A stretch of DNA of 7,674 nt from Galactobacter sp. GTDB taxonomy: Bacteria > Actinomycetota > Actinomycetes > Actinomycetales > Micrococcaceae. Each line of letters opens with the position of its first letter. Positions within the stretch are counted from its first letter, which is position 1. Below, one piece after another: positions 1 to 6,836 of this stretch. The notes below the pieces were generated by a model. The model saw nothing but the letters and a program-made list of their open reading frames with translations. It had not been told where the DNA came from and did not search any database. A program made the translations under genes and the position numbers. Location of the stretch: the NCBI GenBank assembly GCA_022712075.1, contig JALAHE010000041.1, positions 1 to 7,674 on the forward strand, read 5' to 3'.

Positions 1-378
1 GAAGTGGCCCTCGCGCTCGTTCATGCGGCGCTCAATGACGGCTGGGTCGGCGTCCACCTCGAGGAAGACGACGCGGCCCGTGGCGGTCTCCAGGAGTTCG
101 CGGTAGTTGCGCTTCAAGGCGGAGCAGGTCACGACGGAGCCGGTGCCTGCCTCGGCGTGCTCGCTCATCCAGGCGGCGATGGAGCGCAACCAGGGCCAGC
201 GGTCCTCGTCCGTGAGCGGGGTGCCGGCGCTCATCTTGGCGATGTTGGAGGCCGGGTGGAACTCGTCGGCCTCGGCAAAGGGCCAGCCGAGTTCCTCGGA
301 GAGCGCCTCGGCGAGGGTCGACTTTCCGGAGCCGGAGATGCCCATGACCACGACGTGGACGGGGGTACTGGGGGCCAC
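1..378 (-). CDS. gntK: Gluconate kinase (gluconokinase), C-terminus cut by window edge
   Basis: This gene phosphorylates D-gluconate with ATP to 6-phosphogluconate in the cytoplasm, feeding the pentose phosphate or Entner-Doudoroff route. The 126 residues visible include a Walker A loop (GISGSGKST, residues 13-21), the DEFHP motif (38-42) that helps bind substrate, the PLTDEDRWPWL segment (54-64) and CSALKRNYR (85-93). All of these are typical of the small, roughly 165-175 residue GntK/IdnK family of P-loop kinases, so about 40-50 residues lie beyond position 1. The start is GTG at 378-376, giving MAPSTPVHVVV just before the P-loop, with AGGAGG at 388-383 as ribosome binding site only 4 nt away. 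An ATG at 380-378 overlaps this GTG but is out of frame. The gene is divergent from a GntR-type regulator, as expected for a gluconate locus. A gluconate permease may lie to the left but is not visible. Confidence 0.95.
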   Translation of the reverse strand, partial: MAPSTPVHVVVMGISGSGKSTLAEALSEELGWPFAEADEFHPASNIAKMSAGTPLTDEDRWPWLRSIAAWMSEHAEAGTGSVVTCSALKRNYRELLETATGRVVFLEVDADPAVIERRMNEREGHF

Positions 379-581
379 ATTGCCTCCTCTAGTGGGTGCG
401 GGTGTCCCTGCGGGAGCGCCACTAAGTAGTATTTAGATCCCTAGTAAAGTAGCACTAAGGACGTGATCCGCGCCATGCGGTGGTTCCTGTGGATTTCGGT
501 GGCGTGTTCGCGGCCACCGGGCCGCGGGTGCTGCGGGCCCGCTCGCGTCCGGCAATCATCGGCGTGGATGAAGGGCGTGCA
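379..581. promoter_or_regulatory. Divergent promoter/operator region between gntK and the GntR-type regulator
   Basis: This 203-nt intergenic stretch contains a sharply AT-rich island at about 420-460 inside very GC-rich DNA, the usual place for divergent promoters. The island has a direct repeat, CACTAAG at 420-426 and 453-459 (33 bp apart), a small palindrome ACTA-AG-TAGT at 421-430, and TAGTA repeated at 427-431 and 442-446. On the minus strand a TAAATA hexamer at 438-433 could serve as a weak -10 for gntK. On the plus strand TAGTAT at 427-432 could serve the regulator. Neither has a good -35. The repeats are candidate binding sites for the neighbouring regulator, which is an inference from position only. 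The rest of the gap, 461-581, could be an untranslated leader or an N-terminal extension of the regulator. Confidence 0.5.
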
Positions 582-1289
582 GTGGCAGAGAACAGGGCGG
601 CGACCGTGCTGCAAGACGGGGTGCTCGAGGAACTGGGCCGCGAGATCGTGTGGGGGCGCGTCGAGGCGGGACACCGCTATCGGCTCGACACCCTGCAGGA
701 GCGCTTCGACATCTCCCGCACCGTGGCCCGGGATGTGATGCGGGTGCTCGATTCCCTGGGACTCGTGACCCCGCGCCGCAGCGTGGGGGTGGTGGTCAAC
801 GCAGCCGGGGAATGGAACGTGTACGCGCCGCACGTCATCCGCTGGCGGCTCGAGGGGCCGGCCTCCGCCCGCCAGTTCGACGAGCTCACCCAGCTGCGCA
901 TCGCGGTGGAGCCGCTCGCCGCGCGTTCGGCGGCCGAGCACGCCGGGGCCCCGGCGCGGGCGCGGATCGTTGAGCTGGGGGCGCGGCTGCGCTCCCTCGG
1001 CGAGGCCGGCGAGCTCGAGTCCTTCCTCGAGGCCGACGTGGAGTTCCACGAGCTGGTCTTGAGGGAATCCGGGAACTCGATGTTCGCGGCGCTGACCGGC
1101 GCCGTGGGCGAGGTGCTCGCCGGGCGCACGCATGCCGGGCTGATGCCCTTCCACCCGGTGCCCGAGGCCCTCGATGCGCACGAGGCGCTCGCCGCTGCCA
1201 TCGCCGCGGGGGAGGGCGCGCTGGCCGAGCGGGCGGCCCGCGCCATCGCCGCCGAGGTGCACGAGGCCCTCGGGCACGACGACGCCTGA
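582..1289 (+). CDS. FadR-subfamily GntR transcriptional regulator, probably of the gluconate genes
   Basis: A 235-residue DNA-binding regulator. Residues about 8-72 form the winged helix-turn-helix, with recognition region LQERFDISRTVARDVMRVL (38-56) and a wing around RRSVGVVV. Residues about 95-230 form an all-helical FCD ligand-binding domain. The usual FCD metal ligands are all visible: Asp152 and His156 (DVEFH), His200 (DAHEAL) and His227 (EVHEAL). It therefore probably holds a divalent metal that contacts a carboxylate or sugar-acid effector. The GTG start at 582 was chosen because AAGGG (571-575) lies 6 nt upstream and the protein then has the family's usual length. The frame stays open to a GTG at 480, which would add 34 residues but has no clear ribosome binding site. 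Its divergent position against gntK suggests a gluconate-responsive repressor; this is inferred from context. Confidence 0.85.
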   Translation: MAENRAATVLQDGVLEELGREIVWGRVEAGHRYRLDTLQERFDISRTVARDVMRVLDSLGLVTPRRSVGVVVNAAGEWNVYAPHVIRWRLEGPASARQFDELTQLRIAVEPLAARSAAEHAGAPARARIVELGARLRSLGEAGELESFLEADVEFHELVLRESGNSMFAALTGAVGEVLAGRTHAGLMPFHPVPEALDAHEALAAAIAAGEGALAERAARAIAAEVHEALGHDDA

Positions 1290-1334
1290 GCGGCAGGGTT
1301 TCACTGGCCAGGCAAACTCCCAGCCGCAGGCCTC

Positions 1335-1364
1335 TTCTGAAGCGCCCCCTTCAGGTTCTACGCT
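1335..1364 (+). promoter_or_regulatory. Possible promoter of the downstream membrane-protein gene
   Basis: In the 128-nt gap after the regulator there is a TACGCT hexamer at 1359-1364 that fits the loose TANNNT actinobacterial -10 pattern. TTCTGA at 1335-1340 could act as a poor -35 with an 18-nt spacer. Transcription would begin near 1371, about 47 nt before the ATG at 1418. The match is weak, and read-through from the regulator gene is an equally good explanation. Confidence 0.25.
1337..1354 (+). terminator. Short inverted repeat after the GntR-type regulator, possible weak terminator
   Basis: CTGAAG (1337-1342) and CTTCAG (1349-1354) form a 6-bp stem with a 6-nt loop, 47 nt after the regulator's TGA. 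There is no real T-run after it (GTTCTACG), so intrinsic termination would be weak. It also overlaps the possible promoter described here, so the two readings compete. Confidence 0.2.
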
Positions 1365-1417
1365 GACACCCGGCCGCCTGAGAGAGGCGAGCCGCACACG
1401 AGCGGGAGGCGGGGCGC

Positions 1418-2425
1418 ATGCGGGCTACGCGTTGGGTGCTGTGTGTTCTGGCGGCCTGCGCGGCGGCGGCGGCGGTGCTCGCGGCGTGGCTCTTGCCCGT
1501 GCCCGGGCCGAGCTCGGGGGACGTCCGGGCACCCGTGGTGGTGGGCGGGCACACCCTGGACGACAGCACGGCGAGGGATGTCGTTGAGCGACTCCGGCAG
1601 GCCATGGCGGATCTCATGGAGGGGAAGACGCCGGAGGGCACGCTCGGGGCCGGTGTCGTGAAGGAGGCCCGCACGGCCGTCGAGCCCTTTGCTGGTGGGC
1701 CGGGAAGCATCACCGGAAGCACGCTCACGCTCGAGCCGGAGGGGTGGCGAGAGCTCGGCGGCTCCGGGTTTGTCACCGTCGGCGGCACCCTGGAGTGGTC
1801 CACCCGCGTCGGCAACGACACCGTTGACAGCGGCTCGGCGATGCCGATGCTCCTCGAGCTGACGCGGGGTGAAGGCCGCTGGGACGTCGCGTCCGTCCAG
1901 CACCTGCCGGACGGCGGGTTCTACGGTTCGGAGGAACCGCAGCTCGCGCCGTGGGCCCAGCCGTGGCTCGTGGGACTGGCCTGCGGGCTTGCCGGCCTCG
2001 GGGCACTTTTGCTGCTGTGCTTTCCGCGCTTGGCCAGCGGGTGGAGGTCAGCGATCGTGGTGCCCGTCGTGATGATCGTGGGTGCCATCCTTCTTTTGGG
2101 CTCGGGCGCCCCCTCCTCGGTGGACGGCGGCCAGATCTTTTCGTCGTACCTCGACACGCGCGGGGAGCGGCCCATCATCCGGCCGGGCGGCTGGGTCGAC
2201 GTGGACTCCAACGGGTTCCAGGCCTATGCCGACGCGGTGCACACGTTCTTCTGGCTCGTCGCCGCTCTCCTGGGCGCCCTCGCCCTGGCGGCGGTGCCGC
2301 CGCGCCGCTGGGCCGGCAGCGCCGACGAGGGCCACGCAGAGCCGGAGGCCGGGACCGGCACCGACGCCTCAGAGGGATCGGGGACGGCGAAAGGCGGCCG
2401 GCGCGCGCAACGAGCAGCTCCGTAG
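1418..2425 (+). CDS. Unrecognised membrane protein with an extracytoplasmic N-terminal domain
   Basis: I do not recognise a family for this 335-residue protein. It starts with a short Arg-containing segment and a hydrophobic helix (about residues 6-26). A hydrophilic region of about 150 residues follows (30-180), rich in Gly, Thr and Glu. Three further likely membrane helices lie at about 184-202, 211-229 and 274-293, and a disordered Gly/Glu/Arg-rich tail runs from about 298 to 335. A loop between helices 3 and 4 (230-273) ends near RPGGWVDVDSNGF. LAAC at residues 11-14 resembles a lipobox, but the hydrophobic run continues past the Cys, so a membrane anchor is more likely than a lipoprotein. 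The ATG at 1418 has GGGAGG (1404-1409) 8 nt upstream. The reading frame has strong GC3 bias, supporting a real gene. It is codirectional with the upstream regulator and convergent with prpC; nothing ties it to either pathway. Confidence 0.75.
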   Translation: MRATRWVLCVLAACAAAAAVLAAWLLPVPGPSSGDVRAPVVVGGHTLDDSTARDVVERLRQAMADLMEGKTPEGTLGAGVVKEARTAVEPFAGGPGSITGSTLTLEPEGWRELGGSGFVTVGGTLEWSTRVGNDTVDSGSAMPMLLELTRGEGRWDVASVQHLPDGGFYGSEEPQLAPWAQPWLVGLACGLAGLGALLLLCFPRLASGWRSAIVVPVVMIVGAILLLGSGAPSSVDGGQIFSSYLDTRGERPIIRPGGWVDVDSNGFQAYADAVHTFFWLVAALLGALALAAVPPRRWAGSADEGHAEPEAGTGTDASEGSGTAKGGRRAQRAAP

Positions 2426-2460
2426 CTCGTGGTGCACACCGACCGCCTTCCGGGTCGATG

Positions 2461-2480
2461 ACCTGGTGACTAGCCCAGGT
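2461..2480. terminator. Hairpin at the convergent 3' ends, possible bidirectional terminator
   Basis: ACCTGG (2461-2466) and CCAGGT (2475-2480) pair in a 6-bp stem with an 8-nt loop. It covers the stop codon and last codons of prpC, and lies 35 nt after the membrane-protein stop. GGTC-GAT-GACC (2453-2463) forms an overlapping alternative stem. No T-run follows on either strand, so any termination may need a factor. The convergent gene ends only 44 nt apart make some terminator here likely. Confidence 0.3.
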
Positions 2481-3603
2481 GGCGCTCCTCAACGCCGTTG
2501 TACTCGGACAACGGGCGGATGAGGGCGTTGGCGGCGCGCTGCTCCATGATGTGCGCCGTCCAACCGGTGATGCGCGCAGCGATGAAGATCGGCGTGAACA
2601 TCTCCGTGTCGAAGCCCATGAGGTGGTACGTGGGCCCGGCCGGGTAGTCGAGGTTCGGCTTGATCGCCTTGGCCTCGTCCATGGCCTGCTCGAGGCCGTC
2701 GTACAGGCCAAGCATCTCGGGGCGGTCGTAGTGCTCGATCATGCGATCGAGCGCAGCCTTCATGGTCGGCACGCGGGAATCGCCATGCTTGTAGACGCGG
2801 TGGCCGAAGCCCATGACCTTCTTCTTCTGGGCCAGGGCATCCTCCATCCATGCCTTGGCGCGAGCGGCGGCGTCCTCACGGGACTCGTCAGTGCGGATGC
2901 CGATCTCGTTGAAGGTATGCATGACTGCCTCGTTGGCGCCGCCGTGGAGCGGACCCTTGAGCGCGCCGATCGCGGCCGTGACGGCCGAGTGCAGATCGGA
3001 GAGCGTCGAGGTGACAACGCGCGCCGTGAACGTCGAGGCGTTGAAGGAGTGCTCGGCGTAGAGCACCATCGACACGCGGAACGCGTCAACCACCTCGGGG
3101 GCCGCCTCCTCGCCGAACGTCATCCAGAGGAAGTTCTGCGCGTAGTCGAGGTCCTCGCGCGGGTCCACGACATCCAGGCCGCGGCGGCGGCGCTGATCGT
3201 AGGCGACCACGGCGGGGAAGGCGGCGAAGAGGCGCTTGGCCTTGGCCAGCTCGGCGGCGGGTGAGGAGTCCTCGGCCTGCTCGTCGTTGGCGCCCAGGAC
3301 GGAGACGGCGGTGCGGCCCACGTCCATGGGGTGGCAGTCGAGCGGCAGCAGGTCGATGGCCGCCTTCACGCGGGGGTCCAGGGCGCGCTCGGCGCGCTCG
3401 GACTCCGTGAACGCCGCCAGCTCCTGCGGCGTGGGCAACTCCCCGTTCCAGAGCAGCAGCGCCACCTCCTCGAAGCTCTTGTGGGCGGCGAGCTCCTGCA
3501 CCGGGTAGCCGCGGTACAACAGGGAATTGCTCTCCGGATTGACCTTTGACACGGCGGTGTAGTCGACGACGACGCCGGCCAGGCCCTTCTTGATCTCGGT
3601 CAT
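2470..3603 (-). CDS. prpC: 2-methylcitrate synthase
   Basis: Condenses propionyl-CoA with oxaloacetate to 2-methylcitrate and CoA, the entry step of the methylcitrate cycle in the cytoplasm. The 377-residue protein is complete and belongs to the short citrate synthase type. It carries the family's signature residues: His185 in AEHSFNAST, His220 in GPLHGGANE, His268 in GFGHRVYKHGD and the catalytic Asp332 in LMGFDTEMFTPIF. The length, shorter than GltA (about 430), and the position after prpD and prpB support methylcitrate rather than plain citrate synthase, though such enzymes often make both. The ATG at 3603 has GGGAGG just upstream and begins 10 nt after the prpB stop, so prpC is the last gene of the operon and is probably co-translated. 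No missing residue or frameshift was seen. Confidence 0.95.
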   Translation of the reverse strand: MTEIKKGLAGVVVDYTAVSKVNPESNSLLYRGYPVQELAAHKSFEEVALLLWNGELPTPQELAAFTESERAERALDPRVKAAIDLLPLDCHPMDVGRTAVSVLGANDEQAEDSSPAAELAKAKRLFAAFPAVVAYDQRRRRGLDVVDPREDLDYAQNFLWMTFGEEAAPEVVDAFRVSMVLYAEHSFNASTFTARVVTSTLSDLHSAVTAAIGALKGPLHGGANEAVMHTFNEIGIRTDESREDAAARAKAWMEDALAQKKKVMGFGHRVYKHGDSRVPTMKAALDRMIEHYDRPEMLGLYDGLEQAMDEAKAIKPNLDYPAGPTYHLMGFDTEMFTPIFIAARITGWTAHIMEQRAANALIRPLSEYNGVEERHLG

Positions 3604-3613
3604 GATTCCTCCC

Positions 3614-4546
3614 TCAGGACAGGTTCGCGTTGTTGGTGTCGATGTCGGTCGTCGGCACCCGGAAGTTGAAGATCCCGTTGTCGAAGCGGTTGTAGCCCTC
3701 GTAGTCGACGAGCTCGTACAGGCGGGACCTCGTCAGCATGTCAGGGACCGCGGCCTCCTGGGTGCCCTCGGCCTTGATCGTTGCCAAAGTGCGTTCAATC
3801 GCGCCCATGGCGCTGCGCAGGCTGGTCACGGGGTAGATGATCATGGCCACGCCGGCGTTCGCGAGTTGCTCGCGCGTGAACAGCTCCGACTTCCCGAACT
3901 CGGTCATGTTCGCCAGGATCGGCACATCGATCGCCTCGGCGACCTTCTCGAACTCGCCGAGGTCCTTGAGCGCCTCGGGGAAGATCGCGTCGGCGCCGGC
4001 GTCAACCAGCGCCTTGATGCGCTCGATCGTGGCGCCGAGCGTGTCGACGCCGCGCAGATCGGTGCGGGCCATGAGCAGGAAGTTCGGGTCCCGGCGGGCG
4101 TCGGCCGCGGCGGCGATGCGCTTGACGGCCGTGTCCAGGTCCACCATGTTCTTACCGTCGAGGTGACCGCAGCGCTTGGGGTTGAACTGATCCTCGATGT
4201 GGGTGCCGGCCAGGCCGGCATCCTCGAACTCCTGCACCGTGCGGGCCACGTTCATGGGCTCGCCGAAGCCGGTGTCGGCGTCGATGAGGCAGGGCAGGTC
4301 CGTCACACGGGCGATCTGCGCGCCGCGCTGGGCCACCTCGGTGAGGGTGGTCAGCCCGACGTCGGGCAGGCCGAGCTCGTTGGCGAGCACGCCGCCGGAA
4401 ATGTACGCGCCGTCGAAGCCCTGCTCCTGGATGAGCTTGGCGGAGAGCGGCGTGAACGTCCCGGGGAACTGCAGCGCCGCGCCCGGCTTCAGGGCGGTCC
4501 GGAAGGCCTCGCGCTTCTGAGCGGGGGTCGTGTGGGAGTACAGCAT
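3614..4546 (-). CDS. prpB: 2-methylisocitrate lyase
   Basis: Cleaves (2S,3R)-2-methylisocitrate to pyruvate and succinate, the last step of the methylcitrate cycle. The 310-residue protein is full length for PrpB and folds as an isocitrate lyase/PEP mutase TIM barrel. Visible active-site features are YISGGVLAN (48-56), the metal-binding aspartates in LIDADTGFGEP (87-97, Asp89 and Asp91), Glu118 in HIEDQ and the catalytic Cys126 in PKRCGHLDGK. RTDLRGVDTL and IFPEAL follow in the usual order. KRCGH at this length fits methylisocitrate lyase better than the larger isocitrate lyase AceA. The ATG at 4546 shares one base with the prpD stop (TGATG), so translation is probably coupled. A partial Shine-Dalgarno (GAAGGG) lies inside the end of prpD. 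prpC follows 10 nt downstream. Confidence 0.96.
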   Translation of the reverse strand: MLYSHTTPAQKREAFRTALKPGAALQFPGTFTPLSAKLIQEQGFDGAYISGGVLANELGLPDVGLTTLTEVAQRGAQIARVTDLPCLIDADTGFGEPMNVARTVQEFEDAGLAGTHIEDQFNPKRCGHLDGKNMVDLDTAVKRIAAAADARRDPNFLLMARTDLRGVDTLGATIERIKALVDAGADAIFPEALKDLGEFEKVAEAIDVPILANMTEFGKSELFTREQLANAGVAMIIYPVTSLRSAMGAIERTLATIKAEGTQEAAVPDMLTRSRLYELVDYEGYNRFDNGIFNFRVPTTDIDTNNANLS

Positions 4547-6054
4547 CAGAAGAGGCCCTTCGGGGAGGCCTCGAGCTCCACGGCGGCCTTGATGTTGAGC
4601 TGATCAAGCTCACCGGCACCCAGGTTCATGACGTTCTCGGCCGCCGCGATGAAGCGGTCGATCTCCGCGGCGGAGACCTTCGAGGAGGCGAGCTGACGGA
4701 ACTTGTTGATGTACTCGGCGCGGCCGAAGGGGCGGGCACCCAGCGGGTGCGCGTCGGCCACGGCGATCTCGTCGACGATCGTGGAGCCGTCGGCCAGCTC
4801 GATCTCGACGCGGCCGCCGAAGGCCTTCTCGTTGAGGTCGAGCGAGTGGTAGCGGCGCGTCCACTCGGCGTCCTCGACGGTCGTGATCTTGTGCCACAGG
4901 GCCACGGTGTCCTCGCGGCCGGCGCGCTCGGGCGAGTAGGAGATCACGTGGTCCCACGCACCGTCCTGCAGCGCCACGGCGAAGATATAGGGGATCGAGT
5001 GATCCAGCGTCTCGCGGGAGGCGGTCGGATCGTACTTCTGCGGGTCGTTGGCGCCCGAGCCGATCACGTAGTGCGTGTGGTGGCTCGTGTGCAGCACGAT
5101 CGCCGTGACGTTGGCGGGATCCGTGAGCTCCGGGTGCTCGGCGTTGAGCTTGCGGGCCAGGTCGATCCAGGCCTGCGCTTGGTACTCGGCCGAGTGCTCC
5201 TTGGTGTAGGTGTCGAGGATGGCGCGCTTGGACTCGCCGGCGGCGGGCAGCGGGACCGTGTAGTTGGCGTCCTTGCCATCCAGCATCCAGGCGATGACGC
5301 CGTCCTCGCCCTCGTAGATCGGGACCGGGGAGGTCTGGCCGCGCAGGGCGCGGTCGACGGCCTCGACGGCCATCTTGCCGGCGAAGGCCGGCGCGTGCGC
5401 CTTCCACGTGGAGATTTCGCCCTTGCGCGACTGGCGCGTGGCGGTCGTGGTGTGCAGGCCCTGGCCCACGGCCTGGAAGATCGTCTCGACGTCGGCGTGC
5501 AGGAGCGTGCCGATGCCAGCGGCGGCCGAGGGGCCGAGGTGGGCGACGTGGTCGATCTTGTGGGCGTGCAGGGAGATGCCCTTGACCAGGTTCACCTGGA
5601 TCTCGTAGCCCGTCGCGATGCCGCGCACGAGGTCCTCGCCCGTGGAACCCACGTGCTGGGCCACGGCGAGGATCGGCGGGATGTTGTCGCCCGGGTGCGA
5701 GTACTCGGCGGCGAGGAACGTGTCGTGGTAGTCGAGCTCGCGCACCGCCACGCCGTTGGCCCACGCGGCCCACTCGACGGCGACGGGCTCGTCGGTGCCG
5801 AAGATCTTGGCGCCGCGGCCACCCGTGGTCACGGGGTGGGACTGGGCCTGGCCGCGCGCGGAGACGATGGGGCCGCGGTTCAGCGACGCGATGGCGACGG
5901 AGGCGTTGTCGATGATGCGGTTGATGACCATGTCGATAACGTCCTGGTCAAGCGCCACGGGATCGGCCGCGACGGTCGCGATCTTGTACGCCAGCTGCTC
6001 CTCGCGGGGGAGGTTTTCCTCGCTGCGGTAGACGCGCACGGTGTGGTTGATCAT
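4546..6054 (-). CDS. prpD: 2-methylcitrate dehydratase
   Basis: Removes water from 2-methylcitrate to give 2-methyl-cis-aconitate; a separate aconitase must then add water back to form 2-methylisocitrate. The 502-residue protein belongs to the cofactor-independent MmgE/PrpD family and has its usual length. Recognisable segments are VRELDYHDTFLAAEYSHPGD (104-123), PPILAVAQ (126-133), GISLHAHKIDHVAHLGPSAA (159-178), KGEISTWK (211-218) and ETLDHSIPYIFAVALQDG (348-365). The start is ATG at 6054, giving MINHTVRVYRSEEN, with GAGAGG upstream overlapping the regulator's stop. The frame is open further upstream but that stretch is Pro-rich shadow of the regulator gene. It lies 10 nt behind the regulator and overlaps prpB by one base, so all four genes appear to be one transcript. 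Confidence 0.96.
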   Translation of the reverse strand: MINHTVRVYRSEENLPREEQLAYKIATVAADPVALDQDVIDMVINRIIDNASVAIASLNRGPIVSARGQAQSHPVTTGGRGAKIFGTDEPVAVEWAAWANGVAVRELDYHDTFLAAEYSHPGDNIPPILAVAQHVGSTGEDLVRGIATGYEIQVNLVKGISLHAHKIDHVAHLGPSAAAGIGTLLHADVETIFQAVGQGLHTTTATRQSRKGEISTWKAHAPAFAGKMAVEAVDRALRGQTSPVPIYEGEDGVIAWMLDGKDANYTVPLPAAGESKRAILDTYTKEHSAEYQAQAWIDLARKLNAEHPELTDPANVTAIVLHTSHHTHYVIGSGANDPQKYDPTASRETLDHSIPYIFAVALQDGAWDHVISYSPERAGREDTVALWHKITTVEDAEWTRRYHSLDLNEKAFGGRVEIELADGSTIVDEIAVADAHPLGARPFGRAEYINKFRQLASSKVSAAEIDRFIAAAENVMNLGAGELDQLNIKAAVELEASPKGLF

Positions 6055-6064
6055 GGTGTTCCTC

Positions 6065-6754
6065 TCATCGCGCGGCGGTGGCCGCGAAGGTGTGCTGTCC
6101 GGTGGCGGGCGCGAAGCCGGCGCCTCCGGGGGCATGGGACTTGATGTGGGCAAGGGAGTGATGCAGGTGCATCACGGTGGCCGCGGCCGCCAGCTCGGCG
6201 TCCCCGAGGGCGACGGCCCGGGCGATGCTCGCGTGTTCGCCGGCGGAGGCGACAAGCCGCTCGGGGTGGTCGCGCGAGACGCGGCGCACGCGGGCCAGGT
6301 GCAGGCGCAGCCCGCGCAGGGCCTGGGCGAGGTACGGGTTGGCAGCTGCCTCGTCGAGGCGGTCGTCCAGCTCGCCGGCCAGTTCGTAGAAGCGGGCGGC
6401 CGACGGCGACCCCTCGGCCGCCGCCTCGTCGAAGGCCTCGGCGAGCGCCGAGAAGCCGGCCGCGGCGCGCCTGGGGGAGGCGGCCGCGAGCCGGGCCGTG
6501 GCGACCTCGAGGACCTGTCGAGCGTCGAAGAGACGGTCGACGGCGTCAGGGGAAACGGGAGAGACCACGAGGCGGCCGGCGCTCTGGGTCGCGAGCCCAT
6601 CGGCGACGAGGCGGGCGATGGCCTCCCGCACGGGTGTGCGCGAGAGTCCAAGTCGTTCGCCGAGTTCTACCTCGGGGAGCGGGGCGCCGGGGGAGAGGCG
6701 CCATTCGACGATGTCTCCGCGCAGCGCCTCGTAAGCGCGATCACTGGCCTTCAT
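6065..6754 (-). CDS. FadR-subfamily GntR regulator, probable repressor of the prp genes
   Basis: A 229-residue regulator with a winged helix-turn-helix at about residues 5-70 (HTH VELGERLGLSRTPVREAIAR at 29-48) and a C-terminal FCD effector domain to about residue 205. A Gly/Ala-rich tail of about 20 residues follows. The FCD domain is unusual: by alignment from the conserved Asn139, the two first metal ligands of the D-x3-H motif are Ala126 and Asp130, while His174 and a His cluster at 196-199 remain. The start ATG at 6754 gives MKASDRAYEALRG, matching where this family normally begins. An in-frame ATG at 6829 would add 25 residues. It is the first gene of the prpDBC operon, with prpD 10 nt downstream, so it probably controls itself, prpDBC and the divergent prpE. 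A propionate-derived signal such as 2-methylcitrate or propionyl-CoA is a reasonable but unproven effector. Confidence 0.88.
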   Translation of the reverse strand: MKASDRAYEALRGDIVEWRLSPGAPLPEVELGERLGLSRTPVREAIARLVADGLATQSAGRLVVSPVSPDAVDRLFDARQVLEVATARLAAASPRRAAAGFSALAEAFDEAAAEGSPSAARFYELAGELDDRLDEAAANPYLAQALRGLRLHLARVRRVSRDHPERLVASAGEHASIARAVALGDAELAAAATVMHLHHSLAHIKSHAPGGAGFAPATGQHTFAATAAR

Positions 6755-6761
6755 GCCGTCA

Positions 6762-6771
6762 GTGTATACAC
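6762..6771. promoter_or_regulatory. Palindromic operator O1 overlapping the regulator promoter
   Basis: GTGTATACAC is a perfect 10-bp palindrome 7 nt upstream of the regulator's ATG. Its core TGTATACA is of the symmetrical GT...AC type bound by GntR-family dimers. The same core occurs again 75 bp away at 6838-6845. A regulator bound here would cover the only good -10 hexamer for the prp operon, so autorepression is the simplest reading. That this regulator is the binder is inferred from position. Confidence 0.65.
6763..6768 (-). promoter_or_regulatory. Likely -10 element of the regulator-prpDBC operon, leaderless
   Basis: On the minus strand TATACA (6768-6763) is followed by 8 nt and then the ATG at 6754. 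A start 6-7 nt after the hexamer puts the first transcribed base at about 6756-6755, so the mRNA would begin at or within two bases of the start codon. No Shine-Dalgarno is visible before this ATG (TGACGGC), which agrees with a leaderless transcript. No convincing -35 was found. Confidence 0.5.
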
Positions 6772-6836
6772 AGGCCGGAGCAATGGTGCCATGTCTCCGA
6801 AATTTTCCGGCAAGTCTCCCCAAGTTCATCGAATCC

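Noticed and set aside
480..581. Longer form of the first GntR-type regulator starting with GTG at 480
   Set aside because: The added 34 residues have no domain and no ribosome binding site is visible before 480, while 582 has AAGGG at proper distance. It is not fully excluded.
441..1397. Minus-strand open frame of 318 codons across the GntR-type regulator
   Set aside because: The plus-strand frame encodes a clear winged-helix plus FCD protein; this one is His/Gly/Arg-rich antisense without motifs and would run through the divergent promoter.
2470..3603. Reading prpC as the housekeeping citrate synthase gltA
   Set aside because: The protein is of the short type and sits in one operon with prpD and prpB, which points to methylcitrate synthase, though side activity with acetyl-CoA is likely.
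3590..4603. Long open frame of 337 codons on the plus strand opposite prpB
   Set aside because: It is antisense to intact PrpB, with no recognisable domain and composition dictated by the complementary codons.
4747..6144. Long open frame of 465 codons on the plus strand opposite prpD
   Set aside because: It is antisense to a complete, well-conserved PrpD. Its product is a Val/Gly/Arg/Asp-rich low-complexity sequence with no motif, which is typical of shadow frames in high-GC DNA.
6055..6153. N-terminal extension of prpD to an upstream ATG at 6153
   Set aside because: The added residues are Pro/Ser-rich, overlap the end of the regulator gene, and precede a normal PrpD start at 6054 with a good ribosome binding site.
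6783..6815. ATGG-TG-CCAT palindrome and the imperfect palindrome around AAATTT between the two operators
   Set aside because: Arms are only 4 bp or contain several mismatches, and no second copy exists in the window, so I could not support them as binding sites.
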